Part shown: positions 21,007 to 64,000 of the stretch, in pieces
How positions within the stretch are numbered: position 1 is the stretch's first letter
Layout: every line of letters begins with the position of its first letter
Source: Muricea muricata
Lineage: Eukaryota; Cnidaria; Anthozoa; Malacalcyonacea; Plexauridae
DNA: 64,000 nucleotides
Assembly: GCA_963855995.1 (NCBI GenBank)
Contig: OY979728.1
Span: 7,799,330 to 7,863,329 of the forward strand
Direction of reading: 5' to 3'
Translations under genes and position numbers: made by a program
The notes under the pieces: model-generated
The model's input: the letters and a program-made list of their open reading frames with translations, nothing else
What the model was told of the DNA's origin: nothing
The model's database searches: none

Positions 21007-21604
21007 CATAGACATAGTAGGTCTAGATTGCTGACTCCATAGTCGGAGGCGTGACTTGTATGATAAATCCAAGATGGCGCGGGAACCGGGCAAAAAACTA
21101 TAAGACTCTACAGGGAAATCAATGTTTTTCGCGATTTAAAACGTCTCGTTGCTTGGAATCGCTTCGAATCAACATTTTTTGGAAACAACTAATTATTGCG
21201 GAAGTTTTGAGCACTATTTGTGTAATTTCTTCTGAATTTCTCGTGAAAATCTCGCTCGTGAAATGTGTTGTGAATTGGTCACTTGGTCAGTTCGAGACAT
21301 TTGTTGTCCAAAATATGTATTTTTGACCGGCTTTGGCCTCTTGGGTGTTATTGTGACCTACAGCTATCCTAAATTAAACATTTACAAAACGATGGAGCAA
21401 GATCTTCGCGTACAAATCGATTGTTCGATTGATTTGTGTGGTGTGTGATACCTAATACGTTAGTAATATTTACTACATAGATACGACTTCAAGCCAACGT
21501 ACTGTTTTCGAACTTCAAAGACGGATAGGTTATCAAGTAAATATTGTCTGAATTATGTAATATGCATTACCAAAATATAATCGAAAACAGGTGCTACAGC
21601 TGCT
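21007..21604. other. No gene seen
   Basis: Unique-looking sequence between the truncated right end of the THAP transposon and the PLE terminal repeat. Short reading frames only, without recognised motifs. The expected PLE continuation after the TTAA site is not here, which implies a deletion or rearrangement. Confidence 0.5.
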
Positions 21605-21980
21605 AGTTCTCTCGCAAAATGAGAGAGTCGATTGAAATTGAAAAACATAGTACGATGGATCAAGAGGGTAAGCCACTAGACAGTACGTGGCGCGCTCTCT
21701 TTACTGTGCAAAATTAATAAATTTCCCTTTCTTCTTTGCGCACGCATGCGGGTTAATTAGAGCCATTTCGCTACGTTAGAAATGACGTAGCTGATTGGAC
21801 CGTTTAATTAACTTTTAAATCACGCGAGCATACATAATCACGACACTTTATGTATAAAATGGGGCGCGTGAATTCAAATTGTCATATTATTATAGCACTG
21901 ATGAAGATCCGAGCTTACGGATCGAAAGCTTTGCAATAATGAATTTACGTGGTGTTTCCACAAAGCTAAACAAGTATACT
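21605..21980 (+). repeat. PLE terminal repeat (right copy, plus orientation)
   Basis: Inverted copy of 6568-6940, differing by a few point changes and small indels. Its outer side (21604 and below) is unrelated to the matching side of the left copy, so each is a separate insertion or was truncated independently. Confidence 0.65.
21888..21941 (+). ncRNA. Hammerhead-like ribozyme motif
   Basis: tattatagca, CTGATGA (21898-21904), hairpin GATCCG/CGGATC, GAAA (21924-21927), then GCTT and tgcaataatg. The core bases are the same as in the left copy; stem II is fully kept although the loop differs (agctta against agcttg). Stem I pairs in 8 of 10 positions. Confidence 0.5.
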
Positions 21981-22273
21981 GTATTCACCATGCAAACGTA
22001 CAAGAAACTTAATAGCTAGTATATCGACTTCGCGATCATTTAAGCAAATTCTAAGTTCGTCGATGTGCTTATATAGGCTAGTTATATTTAAACAAGCTAT
22101 TTTAAAGCCTCGGTTTTTGGGAATCAGTTTTTCGGGAGGTCGCAAATCATTATTCTCTTCCGACTACTGGATGCGTGAGCATGAAAATTGCTACAGCGGT
22201 CTGGAGTAATCGTTAAAGTGTTTTTTGAAATAAAAGATGACTGCAGATTGGTGCCGTCATCTACTTTGCTTTC

Positions 22274-22612
22274 TAGTCATGTACCTATTTTACCATAGTT
22301 TGTAATTAGAATACGTTTAATGTTTTTAGCAAGAATTGCTGTCCCATTTTTGTTCAAGTGGAGACCATGTCTACTTAAATACGATTTGTCTATATTGTTG
22401 TTACCAATACATTGCCATTTTCGTTCAAGGCATAATTTAGCAAGAAGACTATTGTAAAGAGTTACTTTACTAGTTAGACTTTCATCGTCAGCTCTTGTGA
22501 TAATTTCTGAAAATGTTAGTTTTATGTCCTTGTTCTGTTGGGATATAGTCTCTCCAAGGTACGCTGCAGCATTCGCTGCTGCTTCTGGGGTTTTGGCTTT
22601 GAAATCTCCCAA
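22274..22612 (-). pseudogene. SGNH/GDSL-hydrolase-like fragment
   Basis: The minus strand reads KLTFSEIITRADDESLTSKV, VTLYNSLLAKLCLERKWQCI and LSRHGLHLNKNGTAILAKN, ending at a stop near 22277. The 'I-T-R', 'N-x-L-x-x-x-C' and 'GLHLN..G' pattern is the C-terminal half of SGNH hydrolase domains; the usual Asp of the DGLHLN catalytic pair is His here. In cnidarian genomes such domains often belong to ORF1 of CR1-like retrotransposons, so this is probably a mobile-element remnant. The N-terminal half is absent. Confidence 0.5.
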
Positions 22613-23148
22613 TAATTAATACTTTGCCTGTATTTTACAAATTCCAATCTCTTTTATAGACAACTGACTTGCAGTTTCCGCATATAATACAAGATCATAT
22701 TATGTCATAGAACTTCAGCTATCATGTATACTGAAGTATCAAAGGTCATGTGGCAGGTTCACACAATGCACGTACCTAGCTCATGACTAACTAATTTTCA
22801 GGCCAATAAAATTCTATGCTTGCTACTGCGTCAAAATAGAAATCAATCACAATTACATCTCGTGTCTCTCTAAAGCACAAACAAGTTAACGTTCCAAAGC
22901 TGCTGCAACTTTTAACCCACCCTTCCACCTCCAGTCCATGGAACCGCAGAAAACGCTTCAGATGAACACTGTCACAAGGAAAAACTAGAATACCTGGAAA
23001 CTATATTTGTTTTGGTGAGCACTATTATTAGAGAACTCCATTCGCCAGTCAAGGACACTGGAATGACGTATTTCCGGGATATTAGTATCCCATAAATTTA
23101 AGGTTCAAACAGATCCTATCATTATTTTCAACGTCTGCCTTCCATTGC
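22613..23148. other. Upstream region of the thioester gene, no gene seen
   Basis: AT-rich sequence just before the first coding exon. It must contain the gene's promoter and 5' UTR, but I see no motif that would fix a start site. Confidence 0.4.
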
Positions 23149-56840
<33,692 letters not shown>

Positions 56841-56952
56841 AATCTCCCAGACCGAACGTTTAACCATACCGAAAATGGAAACACAATATTTACCCAAAAA
56901 TGAATAGTTTAGCTTGTATAAGCGTCAAATTGTTTTGATTTTTTGTGCTGAT

Positions 56953-56958
56953 AATAAA
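56953..56958 (+). promoter_or_regulatory. Candidate polyadenylation signal of the thioester gene
   Basis: AATAAA, about 115 bases after the stop codon, followed by T-rich sequence. It is the first such signal downstream. Confidence 0.5.
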
Positions 56959-57725
56959 ATACTTGAAATTTCTGCTTATTTTCTTGCAATTAGTGTTATT
57001 ATTAGTGTTATTGTTATTTCTGAGACGAATTCATGGACGGATTTCTTTGAATAGTGAGGCTTGAGATGCAAAGAGATTTTGAGAAGCGTTTCTTTAATTT
57101 CATTGTGCAGTTTATGTTGACAATTGTGACAAAAAGTTTAAATTGAAAAGAAAATTTCTACAAGTATCACCAAAATTAATTCAAAATAATTAATCATAAG
57201 GGCCTGAAATATCCTGATCTTAATCGCAATTAAATTTTGCAGCGAACTTTGTACTATTCAAATGACAACGGCATAACTATTTGCTCGTCAACTTTTGTCT
57301 CCATTAGGAAGAACAAAAACATCCAATTACACAAAATTTTAAGGCTAAACGGAATTGCAAAAACAAAATAACAAGCTTCAGCGCTGTTCGTCGCAAAAAA
57401 AGAAAATTAGATGAATGAAAGTTGATTACTTCCTAGACTGCTCCATAATCAACTTCTGATTAGTTTCAATCACATACATCACGAGATGATTCATTTCATA
57501 ACAACCCGATACTGATAGACCATATAACAATAACGAACTCAGCCACACTTTTATAGTTTACCGGTAAGAGAAAAAAGCAATTTTCGGCAATTATATATAT
57601 TGAAACGAGCCTGTGCGGCGTCAGGTAAGACGCTCGAAAATTGTGTAATTGTCTTTCTGTTTTCCCAATTGCTTAGAAGATATGAACACGCTCGTAAATA
57701 ATTCATAAAAATGACTTTGAAGTAA
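56959..57725. other. Intergenic, nothing recognised
   Basis: AT-rich sequence between the end of the thioester gene and the first mariner-type MITE. Confidence 0.55.
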
Positions 57726-57727
57726 TA

Positions 57728-57989
57728 CAGTGTGTCCCAGAAAAAAGGCTACCTTTGATGTCAAGCGTTAGCGCAGCACGTTTGAATTTGAATGTTTTAA
57801 TTCCCTAAGGAGCCCCACTCTGTGTTATTTTGGCAGAACAAATTCAATTAACTTGCAACGTAAGCATAAAAATCTCTGTGTAGCAGAGAATTACGCATTT
57901 TCAGGCTCATTAGGGAGTTAAAACATTCAAATTCGAACGCTCGACACTGGCGCTTCATTTCAAAGAGTAGCCTTTTTCTTGGGACACTG
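57728..57989. mobile_element. Mariner-type MITE
   Basis: Ends CAGTGTGTCCCAGAAAAA and, reversed, CAGTGTCCCAAGAAAAA, flanked by TA on both sides (57726-57727 and 57990-57991). Arms extend inward with shared stretches such as tgtttt-aa-tccct. Non-coding. Confidence 0.8.
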
Positions 57990-58049
57990 TATTTCATAAA
58001 TGAGTGCGAGTGTTTAACCAGGGTTTCCAAACACGCGAGAACAATAATA

Positions 58050-58177
58050 CAGGGTGAGAATTATGTATTTAACTCCCACGGAGGATTAGATTTTGTTTTA
58101 CATCAACATCTCTCAAATTACAAGAATGCAATGATGGTAGTTTGAATTTCAATAGTATCAGTTTTTTACTCACCCTG
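58050..58177. mobile_element. Short TA-flanked MITE
   Basis: Ends CAGGGTGAGAA and, reversed, CAGGGTGAGTAAAAAA, flanked by TA. 128 bases, non-coding. Confidence 0.75.
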
Positions 58178-58203
58178 TACTGTGTACTAAGTCACGAGCA
58201 ACC

Positions 58204-58258
58204 TCGGTCCCAGGGTCTTCTCGGATAACGGCCGATGGCGGCTGACGAAGACCCTGGT
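58204..58258. repeat. Hairpin repeat (cccagggtcttc)
   Basis: ccagggtcttctcgg at the left pairs with gaagaccctgg at the right around a GC-rich centre (gataacggccgatggcggc). I recall similar hairpins as common in anthozoan genomes. Confidence 0.5.
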
Positions 58259-58864
58259 AAAATTCATTTCATCGCCCCCAGATTTTGGGGGAAAAGTCGC
58301 ATGCGCAGTAAGGCTCAACATATGCTGCTGATTAAAACAATGCTGGCGCTTACGATTTCTCAAACAACCAAATTACAGATTGCTTGTTTATGATGTTAAA
58401 ATACGCTTGATTTTTATCTATTAATTTCGTGAGATATGGCAAAATATGAAGGTTCGTTTCTTTATTTACATCTAACCGCGACGATTATACGCTACGTGAA
58501 GACATATTCTCTTCGACAGTCGTCAAAGACGATGCAGCAGTATCTCGCTTTCAGGGCCGTAGCTACAAGGGGGGTGGGGGGGGGGGGGGGTCACACCCCC
58601 CCTATAATATCCAAAGTGCTCATTTCAGGTAAAACGTCGAGGTAAAAATCAGGTAAGCTACGAACTACAAGTTCCCAGTTATCAAAATTAAATGTCATTT
58701 ATGCAGAAGAAAATTGCCTTGAAATTTGAAATGGAAGTATTCTTATAGTTTTACGTTTTTAGCACCTGTAATTCGTTCTTTTTAAACGTTCGTTGTGTTT
58801 CATTTACGTCATAACATGAAGTATATCTATCGTTGCCGCTGACCAACTTCATTGAAAATTTAAA

Positions 58865-59499
58865 CAGTGTTGCCAGATCGTGAACAAAGTTCACAGATTT
58901 GAGAACTTTTTAACCTCTACATGAACTTTTTTTGAACATTGAAAATTTGTGAACTTTTTGTGAACTTTTTAAAATATCATGAACAATTCCATGAACTTTG
59001 ATATTTTCATTTTTTCAAGATGAAAATGTTCAATGTTCAACTAAAAAATCCGTAATATGTTTAGAAATATGTCTTGCAGACTTGCAGTGGCTGTAAGAAA
59101 CAATAGGGGCAATGATAGAAGTAAATAACACAATTTTTATAATTTATGCTAAATTAAATTTCCCACCTTTTTTGTGCTGTTCACTGTGTTTTTAAAAAAA
59201 CAAAATGTCGGATCGGTCGGAAAGCAATAGTAGCGATGATAATGGATTTGCTCGCATAAAAATATAGTCTAATGACACTCCTGTTTTTTAAATACGATTT
59301 TAAAAAAGAATTCTTTTAGCAATCTATTTCATTTCAAGTCTGCAAAGGATTTTCGGACACATTGATAAGTTCCGACATTTTCAGATGATCTCCGATAAAT
59401 TCCGACAAGTTCCGATCTTAAAATTTAGGGACATGAACTTTTTGTGAACTTTTGGCGTAAGCATACATGAATATTTTGAGATTTCATCTGGCAACACTG
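58865..59499. mobile_element. hAT-type MITE
   Basis: Ends CAGTGTTGCCAGATCG and, reversed, CAGTGTTGCCAGATG. Perfect 8-bp duplication aatttaaa (58857-58864 and 59500-59507). The interior repeats tgaacttttt many times near both ends. Confidence 0.92.
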
Positions 59500-59548
59500 A
59501 ATTTAAACTTTATAATTTTTTTAACTTTCACAACTTTTACAGTAATAC

Positions 59549-59783
59549 CATAGAAATAATAGATATAGAATGCGTGCTTGGTAACCTAGCCGGTACCCAA
59601 ATTGAAAAAACATTGCCCTTATAAATCCGCCATGTTGGATTTGTCCGAGGAGCGGTCTATGCGAAATACAGTGGGGCGAGATTAATTTGCCCTTATAAAT
59701 CGGCCATTTTGAATTTTAATGTGGCGTCATTTGTTTACCTGAAAATAGATAGGAGCGCGCATTCTATATCTTTTATTTCTAGG
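59549..59783. mobile_element. MITE with 8-bp target duplication
   Basis: Terminal repeats CATAGAAATAATAGATATAG and, reversed, CCTAGAAATAAAAGATATAG, continuing for about 26 bases. Perfect duplication agtaatac (59541-59548 and 59784-59791). Two internal direct copies of cccttataaatc.gccat.tt are also visible. Confidence 0.88.
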
Positions 59784-59921
59784 AGTAATACATATAAAAG
59801 ATATGAGCGGTAAGAACTTTAAAACTTTTATAATATTCTTTTATAACTTTTATTTGGTTCATGTATCCGTGGTAAATCACCGCTTTTATACTAGCTATTG
59901 TGTTTTTTCGCATCACTTATT

Positions 59922-60097
59922 CAGGGCCGAAACTAAAGCGTTAATTGGGGGGGTGTATATTCATATATTCACGTTCTGCCCGACGAATTTCTTTTGAAAT
60001 CAGTTGTCATTACCGTTGATTTCAAAAGAAATTCGTCGGGCAGAACGCGAATATATGAATATGCACCCCCCCAATTAACGCTTTAGTTTCGGCCCTG
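59922..60097. mobile_element. hAT-type palindromic MITE
   Basis: Almost perfect palindrome of 176 bases with ends CAGGGCCGAAACTAAAGCG. Flanks cacttatt and cactcatt differ at one base, a near-perfect 8-bp duplication. The middle part (attcatatattc, gttctgc) resembles the start of the MITE at 29566. Confidence 0.88.
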
Positions 60098-60195
60098 CAC
60101 TCATTTAATTTTAGCGTTGCGAAGTATACTTACATAAATTGATATTTAATAAGCACAGTTGCATTTAAATTTTCCACAAATAAGCATATCCAATT

Positions 60196-63100
60196 TTGAT
60201 AGAGGCTAAACGTCAAAAAGTCGAAACTGGCGGTTGCAGATCAAACAGGAAGCGCATAATATGCCTTCATTGTGATAAAGTTCTAAACCAAGATAATAGA
60301 AAATACCACCATGAGTCGAAGCACAAAGGCCAGACTCATTCTTATAGAATACTCTCAGAAACAAATCAATCTCTTCTCAACTTTGCTGTTATCAGTGGTG
60401 ACAGTGTTCAGGTAAGAATAGAAATTGCAATTATTATTTAAAATTATAAATTTAGAATTTCATTGTAATCGACTCAAAAGCTTTTGAATCATGTAAAATT
60501 TCCGAATGAAATTTTTCCTATATTATAGTATTAACTAATGCGAATGTCATTGAATTATTAGCAAAAAAATAAGGGAATGATGAACCAACATGGGACAAGC
60601 ACTTCAGAAATAGAAAAGTGTGATGATATAGTTATGAATCCGAATCCGGCAGGGGAATCTTTAATAGTGCAGCCAAGTGAGCCAGTGTTTAGCTCAGAGT
60701 CGAATTATAAAGAGCTGGTAAACGAATATGTACAAGACACGTCAGAGGAGTTGCCAAAAGATGTCAATTTAAATCAGTCTGACGAAACATTAATTCAGTT
60801 AAAAGCTGTTATGGACTTTAGTCCTTTTGATATCAGCCATGCACAGTTGGCAAGTTGTTCTTCATCAGATTGCAGTTCACCACGCGTATGTCAATTGTCC
60901 GACTATGCGGATCAAGAGACCCTCAATCATTCTGTTCCAATTCATGAAGAAGAGTCATTAAACTCTCCGATGAGTTCAATAAATGGCAAGTCTCTTTCAA
61001 AATCATATTTCACATGCTTAGGTAAGCTACGTTATTGCTCCGAAAAGATTACAGATCTTTTCAACAATGCTGCAAATCCCTCTGTAATTCATTACGAATC
61101 TGCATTTACTCAATTACGGGACATTTGTCAAGAAACAGCCACCCTGGCACACCAGGCCCAGAGTTTAGCGAATCTCAAAATTCAAGAATTGTCGAATATT
61201 TCCAACAAACTATATAATGTCTCGGAACAAGATGTTCTAATTGAGCATGACCCAGCAAAAAGACCCGAAAAGTTCAGGGAGGGGCAGATAAAGTATCTCA
61301 TTCAGATTGGACCGTGTCAGCCAAAATTATCTTCTTACCCAAAGAATACGGAATTAACCATGAAAGGAAAACAGTCATCGTTCTCACCAACATGGTACAA
61401 AGACTACCCATACCTGGAATACAGTATCTCAAGTGACAAAGCCTACTGCTATGTTTGTCAAATGTTTGGAAAAGGATGTGCTGGGCGTGAGAGATCTGAA
61501 TTACCTTGGATTACTGGAATCAACGACTGGTCCAAAATGAAAGGAAGTCGCGGAAAAGACAAGGCTGGTAAACTTGAAACACACTTCAGTAGTGAAGTCC
61601 ATGCAGCTGCTTTACGTGATTATTCTCACTTCGTGTGCGAAGACTAACATGTGGATAAGTTACTTACCAAAGCACAACGCGAAGGTCTAATTGATGATGA
61701 AAGTCAATCGTGTAACAATCGGGAAGTAGTTGAAATGCTTTTTGACGTTGTCAAAGTCCTTGCGCGAAATGGGCTAGCACTTCGTGGCTGTGAATCCAGC
61801 CGTAACCACAGCGATGGTAAGTTTTGCGAGATCGTATATTTGCTTTCCCGTCATAACCCAGTAATGAAGTCATGGTTGGAGAACCGCAGCAGCAGAAAAT
61901 ATCAAACAACATATATGAGTCCGCAAAGCCAAAATGAATTTATAATGCTTCTAGGAGAAGAAATAAGAGGTATTATAAGTGACAAAGTAAATCAATCCGG
62001 ATTTTGCTCTGTTATGGCTGACACAACACCAGATGTTAGCCACAGCGATGAATTGTCAGTTGCTGTTCGATTCGTCGATTCTGAAACATTGGAACCGGAA
62101 TAACGTCTTGTAAGAGTCAGTGAAAGAAATGATAAAACCGGTGATGGCCAGGCAAAGGACATCGTCAAGTCTTTGCAGATCTCCAACATTCCTTTATCAA
62201 CTATCCAGTTTCAAACATATGACTCCACAGCCAGTATGTCTGGAGTGCACAATGGTGCACAACAAAAACTCAACGAAATTCTCGAGCGAAAAATACCGTA
62301 CACGAAATGCGTTCCACATGGTCTTAATCTCGTTATCGAGCATGGTTGTGAAGCAACAACCTTGATCAGCAAGGTGTATGACGTGTTAGAACAGCTGTTT
62401 GTTCTTTTCAGTAAAAGCACCAAAGAAACAAAGAGTTGAAGAACAAACTCAACCAGATTGAAAATACCTTACAGCTTCGAAACCTATCAAAGACAAGATG
62501 GGCAGCCCGTGCAGAAGCAGTGAAAGCTGTTTGGACAAGCTTCGACGCGATTGTAGAAGTGCTACGAATTCTGGAAAGCTCTGGCGACAGAGAGACGAAG
62601 GCAAAAGCTTCTGGCCTGTATAATGCAATGGTCAACATTGATTTCATATGTGGGCTCATGTTCCTTAAGAATATAATGTACAAAACGAAAGTTCTGTTTG
62701 ATTATCTCCAAGGAGAGTCCATAAATATCGCTGGTGCTCTAGTTGCTATTAACTCAACTAATCATGTCTTGAGAAGGATAAGAGCTGGCAAAGCAGAGAT
62801 AAACAATGAAATTGAAGCAGCAGTAGCAGTTGTGATGAATTACGGAACGGAGTCTCTTGCTGACTTTGCAAGATTACACCGAATGAGACGTCCACCACGC
62901 CGCTTTGATGACCACCCAGAAACAGCTTCGCCTCTGCTAAATAGCATAACGTCTTACTACAGATCTGAGTTTTACAAGTTTATGGATGCAGTTATTTCAA
63001 CATTAGATGAGAAATTCCAATCACTCAAAGATGTGTTTGAACCTTTTCTTAATGTTATCGATCCTGACAAGCCAGGCAAATTAGATGATGCAAAGAAGCT

Positions 63101-63554
63101 CGTTGCTACTTTTCCAAGTGTCTTTTCACCAGATGCTGCGGCAGCAATTCATAATGAATTTAAAGTATTCTTTGAATACTTTTTCAGAGAAAGTGATAAA
63201 TCGGCAGAGAACGTGAGTGTACAAGAAGCTCAGAACTCATCTGAAAACGACGTACCCATCACAAAGGCGGCAAGCATTGCACTAACAACTTCGATAAAGC
63301 ATGGTTTATTCAAGACGGTTGCCAAAGTTTATCAGCTATTCCTTACAGCTGCACCATCGGTTTGCAAGAACGAACGATCATTCAGTTCATTAAAGAGAGT
63401 TAAGAATTATCTTCGCAGTACGATGTCAGGTGATCGCCTAAATGACAGCATGTTGTTAGCGGTAGAAAGAGACTTGACGGACAGAATTGATTTAAAAAAA
63501 TTTGCAATAAAATGGTCTTTGTTAAAAGACAGGAGGCAAAAAATTGCTCGATAA
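60196..63554 (+). pseudogene. hAT transposase (ZMYM/DUF4371-like), two stops and a frameshift
   Basis: Exon 1 (60196-60411) has a zinc-finger-like CLHCDKVLNQDNRKYHHESKH and a GTAAGA donor. The main part starts near 60577: a Ser/acidic N terminus, a TTF-type zinc finger region (FSPTWYKDYPYLEYSISSDK, CYVCQMF, ETHFSSEVHAAAL), then after an in-frame TAA (61645-61647) a DUF4371-like core (ADTTPDVSHSDELSVAVRFV). A second TAA lies at 62101-62103; the same frame goes on with YDSTASMSGVHNG. A frameshift near 62436 leads to TRWAARAEAVKAV and the C-terminal dimerisation domain (NERSFSSLKRVKNYLRSTMS, RLNDSMLLAVERDL). All hAT landmarks are present in order; only three lesions inactivate it, so the copy is fairly young. 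Confidence 0.85.
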
Positions 63555-64000
63555 TTCACAGGCCTTAGTGCGTGGTTTTATCGGCTAGGAGTATTACACC
63601 AAGCCCAAAAAACGCTATTTTGTCGGTACTGGTTGTTGACAATTTCACAATGTGGTTAATATTTTAATGCATAATCAGTATTATACAGTGTCAGAACTCA
63701 CGGAATGTTGTTATATTACGTATTAACAATAGCTTAGCTATTATGATGATAAGTAATATGGAATATAGTAATGCCTCCAATGCTCCAAAGTTTCCATGTA
63801 TGGCGAACATTTAAATGCTAAGATTGAATAGTGCATGTAAATTAATAAAAAAACACGTATCTGTTTACACTAAAAAATAATTAATAGCATCACCATGTCC
63901 ATGTAACTGTATAAATTGATATTTACGAAAGTCATTATTATTTACAATTATTACATTAATTAAATTTAAAAGCGAATTGGTTATACATTTATTGGAAATA
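63555..64000. other. Downstream of the hAT transposase, nothing recognised
   Basis: AT-rich sequence; the right terminus of the hAT element was not found before the window ends. Confidence 0.5.

Larger units (their letters stand above)
58552..63554 (+). mobile_element. Degraded hAT transposon (right end not found)
   Basis: Begins CAGGGCCGTAGCTACAAGGGG, a typical hAT terminus, followed by a G run. The transposase gene (60196-63554) lies downstream on the same strand. Three MITEs (58865-59499, 59549-59783, 59922-60097) separate the terminus from the gene. I did not find the complementary right terminus before the window ends, so assigning this start to this gene is inference. Confidence 0.45.

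Overview
The window is eukaryotic and almost certainly animal. It is AT-rich, its genes are split by GT-AG introns, and it carries many degraded transposons. The mix fits a cnidarian, probably an anthozoan: a secreted thioester protein, Penelope-like elements with GIY-YIG domains and hammerhead-like motifs, a Tx1/L1-like LINE, a THAP-DDE transposon and many hAT-type MITEs. That taxonomic call is inference from content, not a database match.

Layout. 1-6.5 kb: remnants of a hAT transposase, two fold-back elements, and a 4.4 kb element with terminal inverted repeats that contains a HIRAN-like reading frame. 6.5-22 kb: a nest of transposons. A Penelope-like element (PLE) on the minus strand runs from about 15.7 kb down to a hammerhead-bearing repeat at 6.57-6.94 kb. 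It is interrupted by a Tx1/L1-like LINE (8267-14625, flanked by CTTTCTCG on both sides), which itself holds a second, CR1/L2-like LINE, and by a hAT MITE (15245-15447). A second PLE fragment on the plus strand starts back-to-back near 15.75 kb. It is cut at a TTAA by a 4.8 kb element encoding a THAP-DDE transposase on the minus strand and a P2X7 'ballast' (P2RX7_C) protein on the plus strand. An inverted copy of the hammerhead repeat lies at 21.6-22.0 kb.

23.1-56.8 kb: one large plus-strand gene for a secreted alpha-2-macroglobulin-like thioester protein. I could resolve 36 exons with matching splice phases, giving about 1587 codons from signal peptide to stop. It has macroglobulin domains, a bait region, a GCGEQ thioester and a C-terminal NTR/C345C-like domain. 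The bait region is unusual: it is rich in Trp, Pro, Gly and Arg, lies between two tetrabasic-type sites, and contains a duplicated exon next to (AT)n arrays and hammerhead-like palindromes. The introns hold MITEs, satellites and microsatellites.

57-64 kb: two mariner-type MITEs, several hAT-type MITEs with perfect or near-perfect 8-bp target duplications, and a degraded hAT transposase (60.2-63.6 kb).

The thioester protein is the only gene here with a clear host role, in extracellular defence or protease trapping. Nearly everything else is mobile DNA. The most notable candidates for new biology are the ballast-domain protein carried inside a THAP transposon, the cationic duplicated bait region, and the hammerhead motifs arranged as inverted repeats.
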